DNA of 64,000 nucleotides from Epiperipatus broadwayi. Taxonomy: Eukaryota > Onychophora > Udeonychophora > Euonychophora > Peripatidae. The notes beneath the pieces were generated by a model. It ran no database searches. It was not told the origin of the DNA and saw only the letters and a list, made by a program, of their open reading frames with translations. Below, piece by piece: positions 12,001-23,782 of this stretch. The stretch covers positions 9,886,876 through 9,950,875 of the forward strand of contig JAQFVV010000030.1 of assembly GCA_028023455.1 (NCBI GenBank), given 5' to 3'. Positions within the stretch are counted from its first letter, which is position 1, and each line of letters opens with the position of its first letter. Made by a program: the position numbers and the translations under genes.

Positions 12001-12620
12001 ATGAGTAGGCACTAGATAGGGATTTTATGCACAAGCCTTCTGGCATCCATTGATTACTCTGGTTGGATCAGAGTGGCACTACTGTATGGAGAGTTTTGCC
12101 TTGTTTAATAACAATTATGTGCTAGTATAAGAGATGGTGATTATGTGATGTTTCATGGTTTAACACCAATCCTGCCTAATAGGATAGTGGTGGCTATGGT
12201 TGTTAAAGAGCCAAAGACACCAAGGGTATGGCTGCTGAACTGAGTTCAGACCCATATGACTATGTAAGCTATTGAGCTTAGATTGAAAATATTATTGTGT
12301 TTTCAATTTCATTCTTATAGTTTTGTAGTTAAGTAGAGATAAAAGGTGGCTGCTGGAGGGTTGTATTAGATCTTAAGATCTAAGTGCAGTGCTCTCAGAT
12401 CCAAGGCTCCTCATTGACAAAAGCCACAAGCCAAAAACTAGTATGGGGATATTGGATGAGTAGGCTCTAGATAGGGATTTTATGCACAAGCCTTCTGGCA
12501 TCCATTGATTACTGTGGTTGCACAGGGTGACACTACTGTATGGAGAGTTTTGCCTTGTTTAATAACAATTACATGCTAGTATAAGAGATGGTGATCATGT
12601 GATGTTTACATAATAAGTAA

Positions 12621-13210
12621 TGACATTAAGGATTCCAAAAATAAGCACCTTATTTAAGTCTAGATATTAAACCAGCTTTCAAAATGTAAAAAATAACATT
12701 GCATATAAATACCAGAAACGATCAACTTATATCTTAAAAACATAAAACAGTTGCAAAAACTCTGACAAATAATGAAAATTAACTCCTATATGTCTTATGA
12801 TTCTGGTACCGAAAGCACTTGACAAATAATAAGGTTTTGTGATTAATGTTTTTTGAATTTTAGCTACTCCGTTTATCACTCTTTATATGTGAAGAATAAT
12901 AAATAGTTTTAAAAAATGTTTGCATTTCTAATGTTTTATATATAGACAAAAATAAATTCTCTTTGTTTATAAAATATATAAAAAAGACTTTTAAAAGTTG
13001 ATAAATAAAAAAAAACCAATGATATAATATCATTTTTAATATCTAAATGAAAATTTTATTTTTGTTTAAATTTATTCAGTAATACATTTTTTAAAAAATT
13101 AATATTACATTTATAAAGCATTTATTAATATTATTATTATTATTATCATTTTATAATACTATTTCTTTGTAAAAACCATACATAAATTTACCGTAGAATA
13201 AATGTATGTT
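12621..13210. other. A+T-rich sequence, no gene seen
   Basis: No gene or repeat family recognised. An ATT trinucleotide run lies at about 13130-13147. Confidence 0.55.
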
Positions 13211-13345
13211 ACATAGTCTATTTTTTTTTTTAAAAAAAGTGTCATAGCATCGGCCGGGACGCGAACCCGCAATCCGGGAAATTGCCTGCAAGTGCAAGGC
13301 AGTCGCTCTGACCTCTCGACCACCAATGCAAGACCATAGTCAATT
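13211..13345 (-). mobile_element. Short tRNA-derived SINE, family B copy 2
   Basis: Minus-strand copy with its head near 13334 (GCATTGGTGGTCGAGAGG), an extended hairpin, the B-box-like GGTTCGCGTCC and an A-rich tail at 13221-13237. CATAGTC(T/A)ATT at 13212-13222 and 13335-13345 is the target duplication. The right duplication overlaps the left target duplication of the neighbouring family A copy, so both inserted at one site. Confidence 0.8.
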
Positions 13346-13687
13346 ATTAAGCCAATAAACATCTCTAAATCACCATTTCTTATGCTTGCTTGTAACTGTT
13401 ATTCAAACAGGCAAAACTCTCCATACAGTAATATGTTTTCGATTTGACTCATAGTTTCTTAGTTAAGTAGAGATGAAAGGTGGCTGCTAGAGGATTGCAT
13501 TGGATCCTAAGATCTAGGTGCAGTGCTCTCAGATCCAAGGCTCCTCACTGTTGATGGCCACAAGCCAGAAGCTAGTCTGGGGATATTGGATGAGTAGGCA
13601 CTAGATGGGGATTTTATGCACAAGCCTTGGCTTGCACTGAGTGGCCATATGTATGGAGAGTTTTGCCTGTTTGAATAGTCTATTATT
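13336..13687 (-). mobile_element. Family A copy A5 with 13-bp target duplication
   Basis: The element at 13349-13674 is flanked by ATAGTC(A/T)ATTATT at 13336-13348 and 13675-13687, with one mismatch. Sense is minus: the full 3' tail is at the left (13349-13445). The inversion junction is at CAGTAATATG/TTTTCG, and the 5' end at the right is GCCTGTTTGA. Its tail reads TTATTCAAACAGGC and its 5' end repeats the private TTCAAACAGGC variant, so both came from one RNA template. The hammerhead (13534-13589) is broken: CTGTTGA and GAAGC. Confidence 0.85.
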
Positions 13688-15685
13688 TTTAATAATCACC
13701 ATTAATTAATTATAATAGCTAAACAGCATTAAGCTGTTGCACATGCGCTTTGCAGATTTTTAACTATAAATGACTGGATACAAACACTTCAAACACATGA
13801 TAAAGTCTTTGGGAAAAGTCTATCTTTTTGCCTATTTTAAGAACACACACTAATATTATAAGTCCAAATTTACTGCATCAATCAAGATAATGAAAGTGAA
13901 GAAAAATAAAACTATAACCTACATATACATATTTATTCTCTTTTTCTTTCTTTATCATTAATAATCACTGTTGTTCTAAACTTATATTAATAATTACTTT
14001 TGCTTTTAAAAGTAATTTGCCTTCTTTGACTTCCCCTCTTCCAAAATTTTATCCCAATATGCTTTACTCACAGAATTTTTTTAACATATGCTTTTCTTCT
14101 TTTATATTATATTAAATCTTTAAAGAAATGTTTTCTTTCTTTTAAGAAGCCTAAATTTCTATTTTTTACTCTTTCTTTTATTTCTTAGAGTCATTAATTT
14201 TTTAATAATACATTTATATTTCTGTGAATTGTTTTTAAAAATGTCGCCTATATCAAGCAATCATATTTCATAGCAAGATTGGTTACAGTATAAAACAAAT
14301 AAGTTATACACAAAATTTTGTGGGTAAACCTACATCATAAACAGACACTTGTAAAAAAAGCTTTACTAAAATCAAAAAATTAATAATTCTATAAAATATT
14401 GAATGATCTGATATCTACAAATTAAAATTTGGAAGTATTAATAATTTGAAGATTTTTCAGTTTATTATAAACACTGAAGAAATATGATGACGAAATACCA
14501 TTATTTATCCAAACAAAATATGAAGAGACTTGTTTCATAATAAATAAATAAAGTGATAATATACTAGTTAAAATCATTATGAATATCAATTTTTGGCATG
14601 TTTTAATTTATTTTGCATCACTAATTTTTAATATTAATTCACAGGATTATTGATTATATGCCAAATAAAGCATGACATAATTTATATTCAATATTGGTAT
14701 TAAGAACATTAATCTGCTTTATCATTCTATTCCAAAGGGATGTACTGTAATCATGTCATCAGTTCATAGTGTAAACAAGTTTTAGTGATGTAGAATGAAT
14801 ATGTGTACATCACTGCTTCTCTGTGATGTTAAATAAATACTCATACATACAGTAAATAAGCTATGCAACATAATAATAAAGTAAATTATCACTTTTAATT
14901 CAGAATCATTGGCTATAAATATTATTCATATTTATAAATATTATTTATAATTCAGAACATAGACATAGTTTTAGATGGCTTGGTGTAATCATAGGATAAC
15001 TGCTTTAGGAGCCCAAGGTATCCATGGATCACAAGTCAGCTCTATTCATTCTAATACTTAAACTTTCTATGAACTCAGGATGATTATTGGCTAATGCTGA
15101 TTTGACCATACCTAATAATTTGTGTAAAATAAAAATCATTATGAAATTATCTTATACAGGGCTTGGGGATCAAACTCAGGGCATCATAGAAAATAAGATT
15201 TTTCCAAGCAAGCTCATCTTTTTTTTTCAGATACCACCTCATACCAATCTTCTAATCTTTCAAAATTGTTCTAATAAATAGATTACTAGCTACACTTAAT
15301 GGTGAGTAAAAGAATTAAGATGAGTGGTAATGTAATAATCATAATGCAAACCTATAATTGTAATGATGCAACTTTCATTTCTAACAAGTACGATATTATA
15401 ATTCTATAGGTATTAAATCACTGGCTTAACTCTAACTTTTCCATTTCAATTAAACATCACATTTTATTATTTTAATTTTAGATGGTCTAATGTTCAAAAT
15501 TCCAGCTTAGTATTTGTATGATAATCACACAATCTTATATATCATGTACCAAGTGGAGACACGTTCAATATATTCAACATTTTCCATATGTAAATGACTA
15601 ATGATGTTACATCAATTGATCAATGGATGTGTTAGACTCATTGCTTTTTATTTATATAAATACTAAGTAAATCCAGCATTGGATA
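13688..15685. other. A+T-rich sequence, no gene seen
   Basis: About 2 kb with no recognisable gene. A pyrimidine-rich stretch at about 13925-14180 and AT-rich inverted fragments near 14900-14955 are the only structure noticed. Confidence 0.5.
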
Positions 15686-16050
15686 CTCGGTAGGCAAAAA
15701 AATGTGGACTTCCTTCTTACAGGTGGTAATGGCTAAACCACAATACAATCACTTGTAATTATAAGTTGGACTAATCTGTTATCAAGTTAAAACTACTAAT
15801 GATTTTTACCAAAATTCTTATGTTACCATTGTCACTAGTCAAATTAGCAACACCATAAGAAAAGAGAATACTATTATTCAAATAATGTTCTTAACAATTG
15901 AATGTATTTGAAAAAGGATAAATAAAGATTGAATTTAAAAATTAAAAAATTAAACAATTTTAGTAAGATAATGAAAATAGCCCAACATATAATTATGGTA
16001 AAATGTCACCAAAAAAACTAAAATAAATCTATGAGCTGATGTTATTTCAT
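15686..16050 (+). repeat. Family D repeat, sense, degraded
   Basis: Shared blocks with 51940-52310 and 53735-54060 include TGTAATTATAAGTTGGA, a CACTAGTCAAATTAGCAACACC segment followed by a GAGAATAATACTATT-like block, TGAATGTATTTGAAAAA, and GATAATGAAAATAG near the end. The head corresponds to a tRNA-like region in the better copy at 53756. Confidence 0.55.
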
Positions 16051-16676
16051 AATTAGAGTACCTATAGTTATCTAATCAGCTCAAACTATTGTGAATCTTT
16101 ATTCTTCAACTATTAATATTTAAGTAAATAATTAACAATTATTTAATTGCTTTATGAATTTAAGATGGACTATATATATAAATAATTTAATATTTTCATG
16201 AGGATTTTAAAACATATTACACAGTTTAATCCAAAAAGACTTTATATATATAATCTTAATTCTTGAGAAGATGGATTAACTAGATTTCATCAAACAGAAA
16301 AATGTAAACTCAAGAACATGACATAGAAATGCAATAATCTTTATGCCTAAGATCATTTCAAAATAAATTGGAAAATTATAAACTTTTTGCATATCAATTT
16401 AAGACATTCTGTATACACACACATATGCCAAGAGGGCAAAAAAAATACTACTCTGTTTGGTGGAATAGCATAAGATATAAAATAAATACCAATATAAGTA
16501 ATCAGGACTGCTGCATGAGTAAGCTGTGCCTTTGTGCAAGATAATTTCTAACACTCATAATCCCGTGAAAAGAGCTAGTTTTGAAAATGGTGCAAAGGCA
16601 CAAGGCCTTCCATTTATTAATGCCTGGACCTATATGAGCTACATCTTTTGTAAAAATCAAAAAATAAAACATAAAT
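16051..16676. other. A+T-rich sequence, no gene seen
   Basis: No gene. GTGCCTTTGTGCA at about 16527 and TGCAAAGGCAC at about 16593 form a short inverted pair about 55 bp apart, possibly the ends of a small unnamed element. Confidence 0.45.
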
Positions 16677-16806
16677 TATAGTTATTTTAGTCAAGCATTG
16701 GTAGTTGAGAGGTCAGCAAGCTGCTTTGCAGGCGGTAGTCCCGGGTTGGAGGGTTCGCTTCCCGGCTGATGCTATGACACATGATAAAAAAAACTATAGT
16801 TATTTT
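16677..16806 (+). mobile_element. Short tRNA-derived SINE, family B copy 3
   Basis: The copy at 16689-16794 is flanked by a perfect 12-bp duplication TATAGTTATTTT (16677-16688 and 16795-16806). The head GCATTGGTAGTTGAGAGGTC, an anticodon-like hairpin around CTGCTTTGCAG, the B-box-like GGGTTCGCTTCC and the ending GCTATGACACATGAT plus poly-A are all visible. Confidence 0.88.
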
Positions 16807-17519
16807 TTTGCCAAAACTCTGTAATTTGTAGGTCCTTCAATGAACATCTCATGTAAAATAATGCAATTGTAGAAACACCAATTAGGGGTCATTGCAGTTT
16901 TATCAGTTATATACATGTACATCTAAATGTTTACAATATTCTGGTCATATTACTGTGAAATCAGCATAGGTCCAGAATGATTCTCTCATTAGAATTTTTA
17001 TTTATTGAATCAGAATTTTAAAAAAGATTAAATTAGAATGATGTTGTTAATGGATTCACAATAAAACATTGAAGAAAAAAAATTTTTTTTACATTGTATG
17101 GATTTTATTTTGTTTTCTCAAATATCAACTCAAAATTATATTTATAATGTATAATAAATAATTATTTATAAGTACCAATTTGTGCAATTATAATTATATG
17201 ATATTACCTTTTTATTTATATATTAACTCTCTTGATTTTGGTGACTACAATGTGATAAAAATTAACTAGGTTGGCTCTTACTGACATATATATTACTTAG
17301 TTAAAAATAACTCTTGTTTTTTACTTGGTTTCATTTGGAATCTCTTGTGCATAACTTGTTTATGTTTTTTATTAACAAAGTTAGCTTCTTAAATATTAGT
17401 TCAATAATAGAATATTTACACTATTTTATGATTTACTTCTTTACATGCTTGTTATTTCAATATAATAACTTCACTATATAATCAAGTATCAAAAGATTTT
17501 AAGGATTTACATTATATTT
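16807..17519. other. A+T-rich sequence, no gene seen
   Basis: No gene or repeat family recognised. Confidence 0.55.
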
Positions 17520-18021
17520 ACTTAAGGAAGGGGTGGGAAAATAGCAGCCCACTAAGAATTTTTTTGTGGCCCACCAAGACAGTCAGAGAAATCCATCTAG
17601 AACTGAGATTTTCTTCCCATGCATGGTTGAAGATTCATCTCATATTTTCCACTAGGGCAGCTATGTCACTACACGTGCGCATTGTAGATACAATGTGCAG
17701 TGCTTTTCCAGTTGATCTGGTTAATTTAAATTTTGTCTTTGCAACAATAAATATATAAATTTCCAACTTTAGTGAAACCATGAACCCTCCAAAAATGTAA
17801 AATCGATGATGAATGTCATGTGTTTAATGAAGAATGGATAAACAAATATTTCTTTGGTAATACAGGGAATAAAGCAGTATGTTTATTGTGTCATGAAATA
17901 AAAGTGGGGCCCTCTGCTAATCTCTGCTTCCACAAAGTGGCCCCCAACATGGCCCTCCACTAACCTCTGTTTCTACAAAGTGGCCCCCAAGCCAAAACAA
18001 TTGCCCACCCCTTACTTAAGG
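17520..18021. mobile_element. Non-autonomous hAT element with exact 8-bp target duplication
   Basis: The element occupies 17528-18013. The 8-bp direct repeat ACTTAAGG abuts each end (17520-17527, 18014-18021), as expected for hAT transposition. The terminal inverted repeats start AAGGGGTGGG and match for about 10-15 bp, like the CAGGGGTGGGCAA termini of many animal hAT elements. Inside is a remnant of a BED-type zinc finger frame. Near the right end a block of about 45 bp ending AAAGTGGCCCCCAA is duplicated in tandem (about 17907-17991). At 486 bp it cannot encode a transposase. Confidence 0.92.
17780..17903 (+). pseudogene. BED zinc-finger remnant of a hAT transposase
   Basis: After a one-base frame slip, 17793-17903 reads without stops as a peptide starting KCKIDDECHVF. 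It contains EEWINKYFF and ends in AVCLLCHEIK. These match the N-terminal region of hAT-derived proteins of the ZBED/SCAND3/GTF2IRD2 type, where the VCLLC cysteines begin the BED zinc finger. The ATG at 17780 is out of frame by one base within an A-run. The frame ends where the element has been internally deleted, so no functional protein is expected. Confidence 0.8.
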
Positions 18022-18121
18022 GAAGAAATTTTCATACTTACACTCTTTATTCAATATAGTTTTAGAAGACATTACTACCTCTTGCACTTTCTTTTGTTTA
18101 ATGTCAGATTATAATAACTAA

Positions 18122-18349
18122 AAAAAGAGAGAAAAAAGAACTAAACTAGCTCAATCACTCAGCACACAAGAAAGCAGCTCTTCCCAAAACACAGCTTTTG
18201 AAAATGATCACAATGAAGATAAACACAATTCCAACCCCTACTTAAGCTCCAAAATATCTGTTCCAACTCAACTGGCCACTGTGTCACATGACCCTGACAA
18301 ACCACTTAGTGAAAATCAGAATTTTATGTCAATAATCTCCCCTATGTGA
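18122..18349 (+). pseudogene. LINE ORF1 C-terminal remnant
   Basis: An open frame of 75 codons with no ATG at its start, opening after a TAA at 18119 and ending at TGA 18347-18349. It begins KKREKRTKLA and continues with a Ser/Gln/Asn-rich stretch. Its position just ahead of the endonuclease start at 18404 is where the end of ORF1 (the RNA-binding protein of L1-type LINEs) is expected. No domain can be recognised, so the call rests on position and basic composition. Confidence 0.45.
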
Positions 18350-18403
18350 TGTACTAATCACAGCTTCATAAACATAACCTACACATTTCTGTAACAACTC
18401 AAC

Positions 18404-21400
18404 ATGCTTCTTAAATTGGCCGGAATAAACATAAGGGGTTTTAACTCTCTGGGCCGTGTCTTTGCACTTAAAAGATGGCTAGACAATACAGACCTCCACA
18501 TAGTCTGTCTTTCCGAAACTAAATTACATATAAACTCAAATTACCAAATAACTTAACTGATGCAACAATATGGTCTATTTCATTATGTACCCTCAAACAC
18601 AGCATCTTCTAGGGTTGCTTTTATAATCAATAAGAACCTGACCTACAGCTCTTTCAGAACATTACACCTTAGCAATGATCTATTAGTCATTAAGTTCACT
18701 TTTGGAAATATGGCAATAAATATCATTTACTTGTATATCAGAAATGATGCTTACTCAGCACAAGTAGTAATCAATAAAATCAATTCTCTTTTCTCTTCAG
18801 ATGCCTCCCCTATTGTTTTTTTGGTGACTTCAATCTGAGTTACGATAACTTCAACAAAAAACATCTTCACTTAATTAATAGAGTCCTGTTGTGTGGAGAG
18901 GGGTTTTTCCCTCCTGGATCATTCTCCTTCTACACACTGCAAAAGAAATCCCTAATTGACCTTCTCTATTATTCACCTGAACTTCACTTTGACATATGTG
19001 CCAAGCTTCAATTGGTTCCCTTCATTGATCATTTAGCTCTTCTAATTTCACTTCATATATATCCCACCATTGTAGTTCATATAGATTATACACCTACCAT
19101 TAGACTACTCAACAAAGCAGCAACTCCAGAACTCATCTTCTCTGAAGCATATATCTTGTTCCAAAAAATCAAAATTCTTACTTTGCCTCCACTACAGGCT
19201 TGGTCATCTTTCACCGGTATATTGAGCTCACTCATAGACTCATACACAAAGAAAACCAAAGGTCCAAATCAACTATTAAAAGATTTGGATGCCATAAACA
19301 ATAGGTTAATATCTCTACACCATATTGACATTCATCCCCAAGATATTTTGGAGCTAAAAACTCAATACCATAGCAAGCAAAAGGTCCTCACACATTACAT
19401 TGCTACTAAAAGATCCAAAATCTTCTTGGCCAACCAGCATAGCTGGACCCACAGCTGCATTTGCTGGACAATTGGTTCAGTGGCCAGATCCACACCTACT
19501 TCATTGTCAGTAGATCAGGGTTGCCTCAGTGGCCCAGCAATGCTTGCAAAGATTCATGAACACTTTCAGGTCAGGCTACAGAATTATAAATTTGAAATTG
19601 GAAACATCTGGAATCACTTGGAAGATGGGGTCACTCATGATATCAATGAAAATCAGATAATCCAAAAGCTCATGGCCTATCCGGAGAGTGCTCATCTGTG
19701 ACTCCATGGAATTCCAAGATTTGTACTTGTCCACCTGAGACATTCCACAGCCCCCATTGTACTGCAGATGATAGATGTTCTGGCAGGAGAGTTTCAAAAC
19801 ATTCCAGACCTGTATCCTGTGGCCCTTGTTCCTTTCCTAAAAAAGCCCATCAATCCCTCTACCCTATCCAACATAAGGCCCATTTCCATGATTCCCCTCC
19901 TAATTAAGGTCATTGAGGCCATAGTCAAGGACAAAATCCAAGATCAACTCTATACACACATCATGCCATATCAATTTGCACATAAGGGCTCTTCCACCAA
20001 GGATGCTGTGCAGCATTTTCTTCTTCTGGTAGAACACATCAGACTGCACAAAAAATCCAAGCCTATAGTTATTCAACTTGACTTTGCCTCGGTTTTTGAC
20101 TCTGTTATACCTACTGTCCTACTCCAGACTCTCCTTGATTATCAAGTCCTTGGCATCTATACCAGAATTATTGGTAATCTGCTTTACGTCACTGGATGGA
20201 AGACTGTCCAATGGTTTCAGACCTCATCTTTTCATTTCCCAGGGATCACCACTCACCACTCTCTGATTCATCACCTATATAAATCCTATGCTCAGAGAGA
20301 TAGAGCACAGACTCCCTGGAATTTTCATGCCAGCCCTGAAACATCATGTACAACACATAACCTATGTTGACGATGTCACTATCTTCCTCCCCAATAAAAC
20401 TCACCTTCCAACACTTACACAAATCATTGATAAATATTCAAAGAAACTAAATCTGAACATCAACTATAGCAAGTCTTCCATGTGGAAAATCAGCACTGGC
20501 TCAGTGATTCTGTCAGTCTTTACAGCTGAGCCGTAACTCTTCCTCGGTTTTCCTATGGCCAAGTCCAGGCTTGCTATGTCAAAAGATATCCAACACTCCA
20601 TCTTGGAAAAAACTAGCAAAGTGGTTTGATCTTTATCCTGAATCTCTCTTTCCCTGCCGGGCAAAGTAGCCCTTCTCAACATGCTGGTGTTTCCGAGATT
20701 GAATTATTATCTTCCCATAAACCTACTAAAGCATTTCAGTCATCAATGAACTCACTGTGTTCAAAGCTCATGTGGAGTGGAAAGATTGTTGCCATCGGCA
20801 TCTGTAAGATGCAAATGCCCAGAGAATTAAATGGACATGGATTGCACTCTGTTTCAACAATCTATTTACAGAAGGCAATTGCAGATCTATGTGAAATTCA
20901 CTTAAAACAGCCAGAACTAAACCTAGTCACTCCAGAGGAACCTACAGACACACCGCCACCTCTTGCTAGCAGATGGGCCACAATTATTTGGTTACATGTC
21001 ATCAAGCTGATAAATCTATCTAAAACCTTTTTTGAAGGTAAAATAACCTACTGGCAAGCCTATAACCTCAGATTTCAAAACCAGACTGCCCACCTGACCA
21101 CATTGAACATAGACAATAAACCATTGCTTAAAAAATTGAAGAACTGGTTTGTTGAACCAAAATACATAGATTTTATTTTAAAGCTCAACATCTCATCCTT
21201 ACCCACTAACCATTTCTTAGTATGGAAAAGAGGATTCACCAAAATCAATCCTCAATGCCAGCTATGTAATACTGCTGATGAAACCATCCAACATTTACTT
21301 TATAATTGTCCATTTCTTTTCTAAATCAGAAACTTCATCACAGAGAAAGTTACATTTGACATCAGAGAAGCCTTAAATATCCAGAATGCCATCAAGACAG

Positions 21401-21684
21401 GAATTTTATCTCTTATCCGATTCTCTGTCTTCCTTACCTTTGCAGTCTGATTGACCAGATGCGAATGTGTTTTCCGTCATTCAGGCTCTTCAATCACAGA
21501 GACCTTTATAGGTCTTGTCAAGAGCATAAGTGCCAGGGACCGGCTGCTTGCACCAGAATGGTTATACAAAGAGGCTTGGTCCAGGATTGATCTACCAAGT
21601 GTTCGATCTTATGAACTTTTGCAATCAGTCATGCAGTATCCCATGTATAAAAACAGTATCATGAATCCATGTAAACTTTGTTAA
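18404..21684 (+). pseudogene. LINE ORF2: endonuclease, reverse transcriptase and zinc knuckle, multiply broken
   Basis: It starts at ATG 18404 with an APE-type endonuclease (INIRGFNSLGR, then VCLSETKL). An in-frame TAA lies at 18554-18556. Near 18815 the frame slips, after which FFGDFNLSY (GDFN metal-site motif) and FIDHLALL follow. A TGA lies at 19699-19701. Reverse transcriptase blocks follow: NIRPISMIPLLIKVIE, then LDFASVFDSV near 20077 (usual form DFxKAFDS), then after another slip YVDDVTIF at 20363-20386 (catalytic YxDD). A slip or stop near 20530 leads to MWSGK and RELNGHGL at about 20770-20840, like the FxWxGK...GGL region of L1/Tx1 elements. CQLC...H...C at about 21256-21309 is a CCHC knuckle. 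A last frame covers 21451-21684. Clade assignment is tentative. Confidence 0.8.
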
Positions 21685-21735
21685 TAAAATTTTTTGTTTT
21701 AAAAAAAAAAACAAAAAAAAAACTAAAAAACAAAT

Positions 21736-22253
21736 CAAACAATTAGTTCCCTCCAATAGAATAGATAAAGAATATTGTAGTTACTTTCCCATGAGAGCAA
21801 TTACAAGTGAATGGATGTTGCAATTAATAGAGTGGCATTAAATGATAATATCACTTTTAAATATGTGCAATAATATCCTTTTGGAAAATTGTTTTTTACT
21901 AATTTAGTTGCCTTGGACAATCATTTATTTGGATAATATTATGGATCAATTAAGAATTTTAGCTAAATATATTCTATGACAATCCAAATCCAATAAAAAG
22001 CATATTAATAAGACACATAAATATTATATAAGTATTAAAAAGAAAAAAAGATAAAAACAATTTTAAAAAAGGCATGAGATTGCACTAGAATGGATCCCAG
22101 ATCCTAAAAATGTCAGCATCTGAACACATAAAAGGAGATTATATAAAACATGACTGATAAACTAAATTAGGTACTAAACAGAATTATTATGAGATAATAT
22201 TTTTAAAACAAGTTTATTTTAAAATAAATTATTGATAGTAATGTGTGATTATG
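21736..22253. other. A+T-rich sequence, no gene seen
   Basis: No gene or repeat family recognised. Confidence 0.55.
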
Positions 22254-22730
22254 TTTAAATAAAAGTAATTCACAAATCTAAACATTTCCATATAAATTGT
22301 ATTAATTATCGCAATGAAATGGCACCTATCTGTTCAATTTAAGGCAACGGTAGATTATATATTTAGTATATTTCAAACAATTGTCACAAGACTAAGTAAT
22401 GTAATCCTCTTATATTTAAGTAAAAATATATACAATCAGAATATATTTCTAATGGTGAGGTGATTTGGAAATCTAAATATTTTCATTTACATATAAATTT
22501 TATTACTTATGGCCACAAAATGGCATATCTGTTTGGTGTAGCAAAATGGTAGAATATATAATATTTAATAAATATTTTTAACACTTGTCCCAATATTAAA
22601 TCAAAAAGTAATCATCTTATATTTAAATAAAAGAATGCATTTCTAAGAATGGAGTCATATGTAAATTTAAATGTTTTCATTTGCATATAAATGTTATTAA
22701 TTATTACAGTGATTAGACACCCCATTAACA
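22254..22730. repeat. Diverged tandem repeat, about 195-bp period, ~2.4 copies
   Basis: The block AAATCTAAA-C/T-ATTTTC...ATATAAATT...TTATTA begins at 22274, 22469 and 22663, giving spacings of 195 and 194 bp. Neighbouring blocks (ATTTAAATAAAAG, AAATGGCA..ATCTGTT, CTTGTCCCAATATTA) keep the same order. The copies differ at many positions, so it is old. Confidence 0.75.
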
Positions 22731-23427
22731 CCCCATGAAGTGCTCTTGTGCCCCATACAACATGCACATCCACACATGGTGGACCTGTCAGTAATATTTT
22801 CTTCATATATATTTTAAATTATTAGTATGGATCATATCAAGGAAAATTACATATATAAAATAACAAGAAAAAACGTATTTATAGATTTGATCTCTGATAT
22901 TTTATACAATATAGGTTTTTATATAATTTATTTAATATAATTGTGTGTTTTTTAAATAATTTTAAACATTACCAAAAATACAAAAGGTGTTTATCAGCAT
23001 AAACAGAAACAGTGTTGTCCCACATATTTGTGTCTATTTATGGAACAAATTGTTTCTAACAAGTACTGTTAAGTAAGATAGTTCGGATAAGGTTACTAAT
23101 GATTCAGTTGGAAAACACTAAGGTCAAAGATCCCATTTTTTAATTATATTTCCTTTATTTAACAAGGCAATTGATCATAATTTTTAATCATATGTAAATA
23201 CTTAAAATAAATATTTAAAAAATAAATTATTTTAAAAAAATATTTTATTCTTTTAAAATATATTTTTTTAAAATCAAAGAGGCTTTCTTGATAGAAGTAT
23301 ATTAATAACTTTTATTAGTCGTTCATTAGACTAGAGTTTATCTACTTAATGGATATTATTTATTAAAGTCACTCTGTAATTCAAAATTTTATCCCTATAG
23401 TTTTTATATCTAACTACATTACTAACT
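22731..23427. other. A+T-rich sequence, no gene seen
   Basis: The start is a slightly GC-richer piece (about 22715-22795) of unknown origin. The rest is A/T homopolymer-rich. Confidence 0.5.
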
Positions 23428-23782
23428 TCTTTGATATATTAAAACAGGAAAATCTCTCCATACAGTATTGCCACTCAGAGCAAGCCAGGGTAATCAATGG
23501 ATGCCAGAAGGCTTGTGCTTAAAATCTCTATCTAGTGCCTACTCATCCAATATTCCCAGACTAGACTCCTCACTGACAAAATCCACAAGCTAAAAACTAG
23601 TCTGGAGATATTGGATGAGTAGGCACTTGATAGGCACTTTATGCACAAGCCTTCTGGGATCTATTGATTACTCTGGACTGCACTGAGTGGCACTACTGTA
23701 TGGAGTGTTTTGCCTGTTTTAACAACAGTTATGAGCAAGCATAAAAAATGGTGATCTTGTGATGTTTAGCTCTTTGATATAT
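23428..23782 (+). mobile_element. Family A foldback copy A6 with 12-bp target duplication
   Basis: The element at 23440-23770 lies between TCTTTGATATAT repeats (23428-23439, 23771-23782). The 5' end is TAAAACAGG, the inversion junction is at CCCAGACTA/GACTCC (about 23564), and the 3' end is GATGTTTAGC. The junction falls inside the ribozyme region, so the hammerhead is incomplete (CTGACAA, AAAAC). Confidence 0.88.

Larger units (their letters stand above)
11532..12620 (+). mobile_element. Family A composite copy A4: foldback plus tandem second unit
   Basis: The insertion spans 11540-12612, with ATAAGTAA at 11532-11539 and 12613-12620 as the likely target duplication. It starts near the usual 5' point (AACAAGACAAAACTC) and reads antisense through a whole unit to its head (GGGCAGGATT, about 11910). 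It then switches to sense at AGATCCTAAG and runs through the 3' tail. From about 12150 it continues without a break into a second full sense unit (about 12157-12612). It thus combines head-to-head inversion with head-to-tail tandem order. Three hammerhead motifs lie inside: 11634-11688 and 11946-12000 have intact cores; 12401-12455 does not (TTGACAA, AAAAAC). Confidence 0.88.
18116..21735 (+). mobile_element. L1/Tx1-like LINE, nearly full length but broken
   Basis: A non-LTR retrotransposon on the plus strand. From 5' to 3' it has a basic ORF1-like remnant, then an ORF2 with endonuclease, reverse transcriptase and a C-terminal zinc knuckle, and it ends after TAATAAAATT in an A-rich tail (about 21688-21735). 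AACTAAAAAA occurs at 18116-18125 and 21721-21730 and could be the target duplication, but it is low-complexity. At least two frameshifts and two in-frame stops make it dead. It begins about 100 bp after the hAT element. Confidence 0.85.

Noticed and set aside
15160-15185. tRNA-like B box GGGGATCAAACTC
   Set aside because: No A box at the right distance and no second copy in the window.
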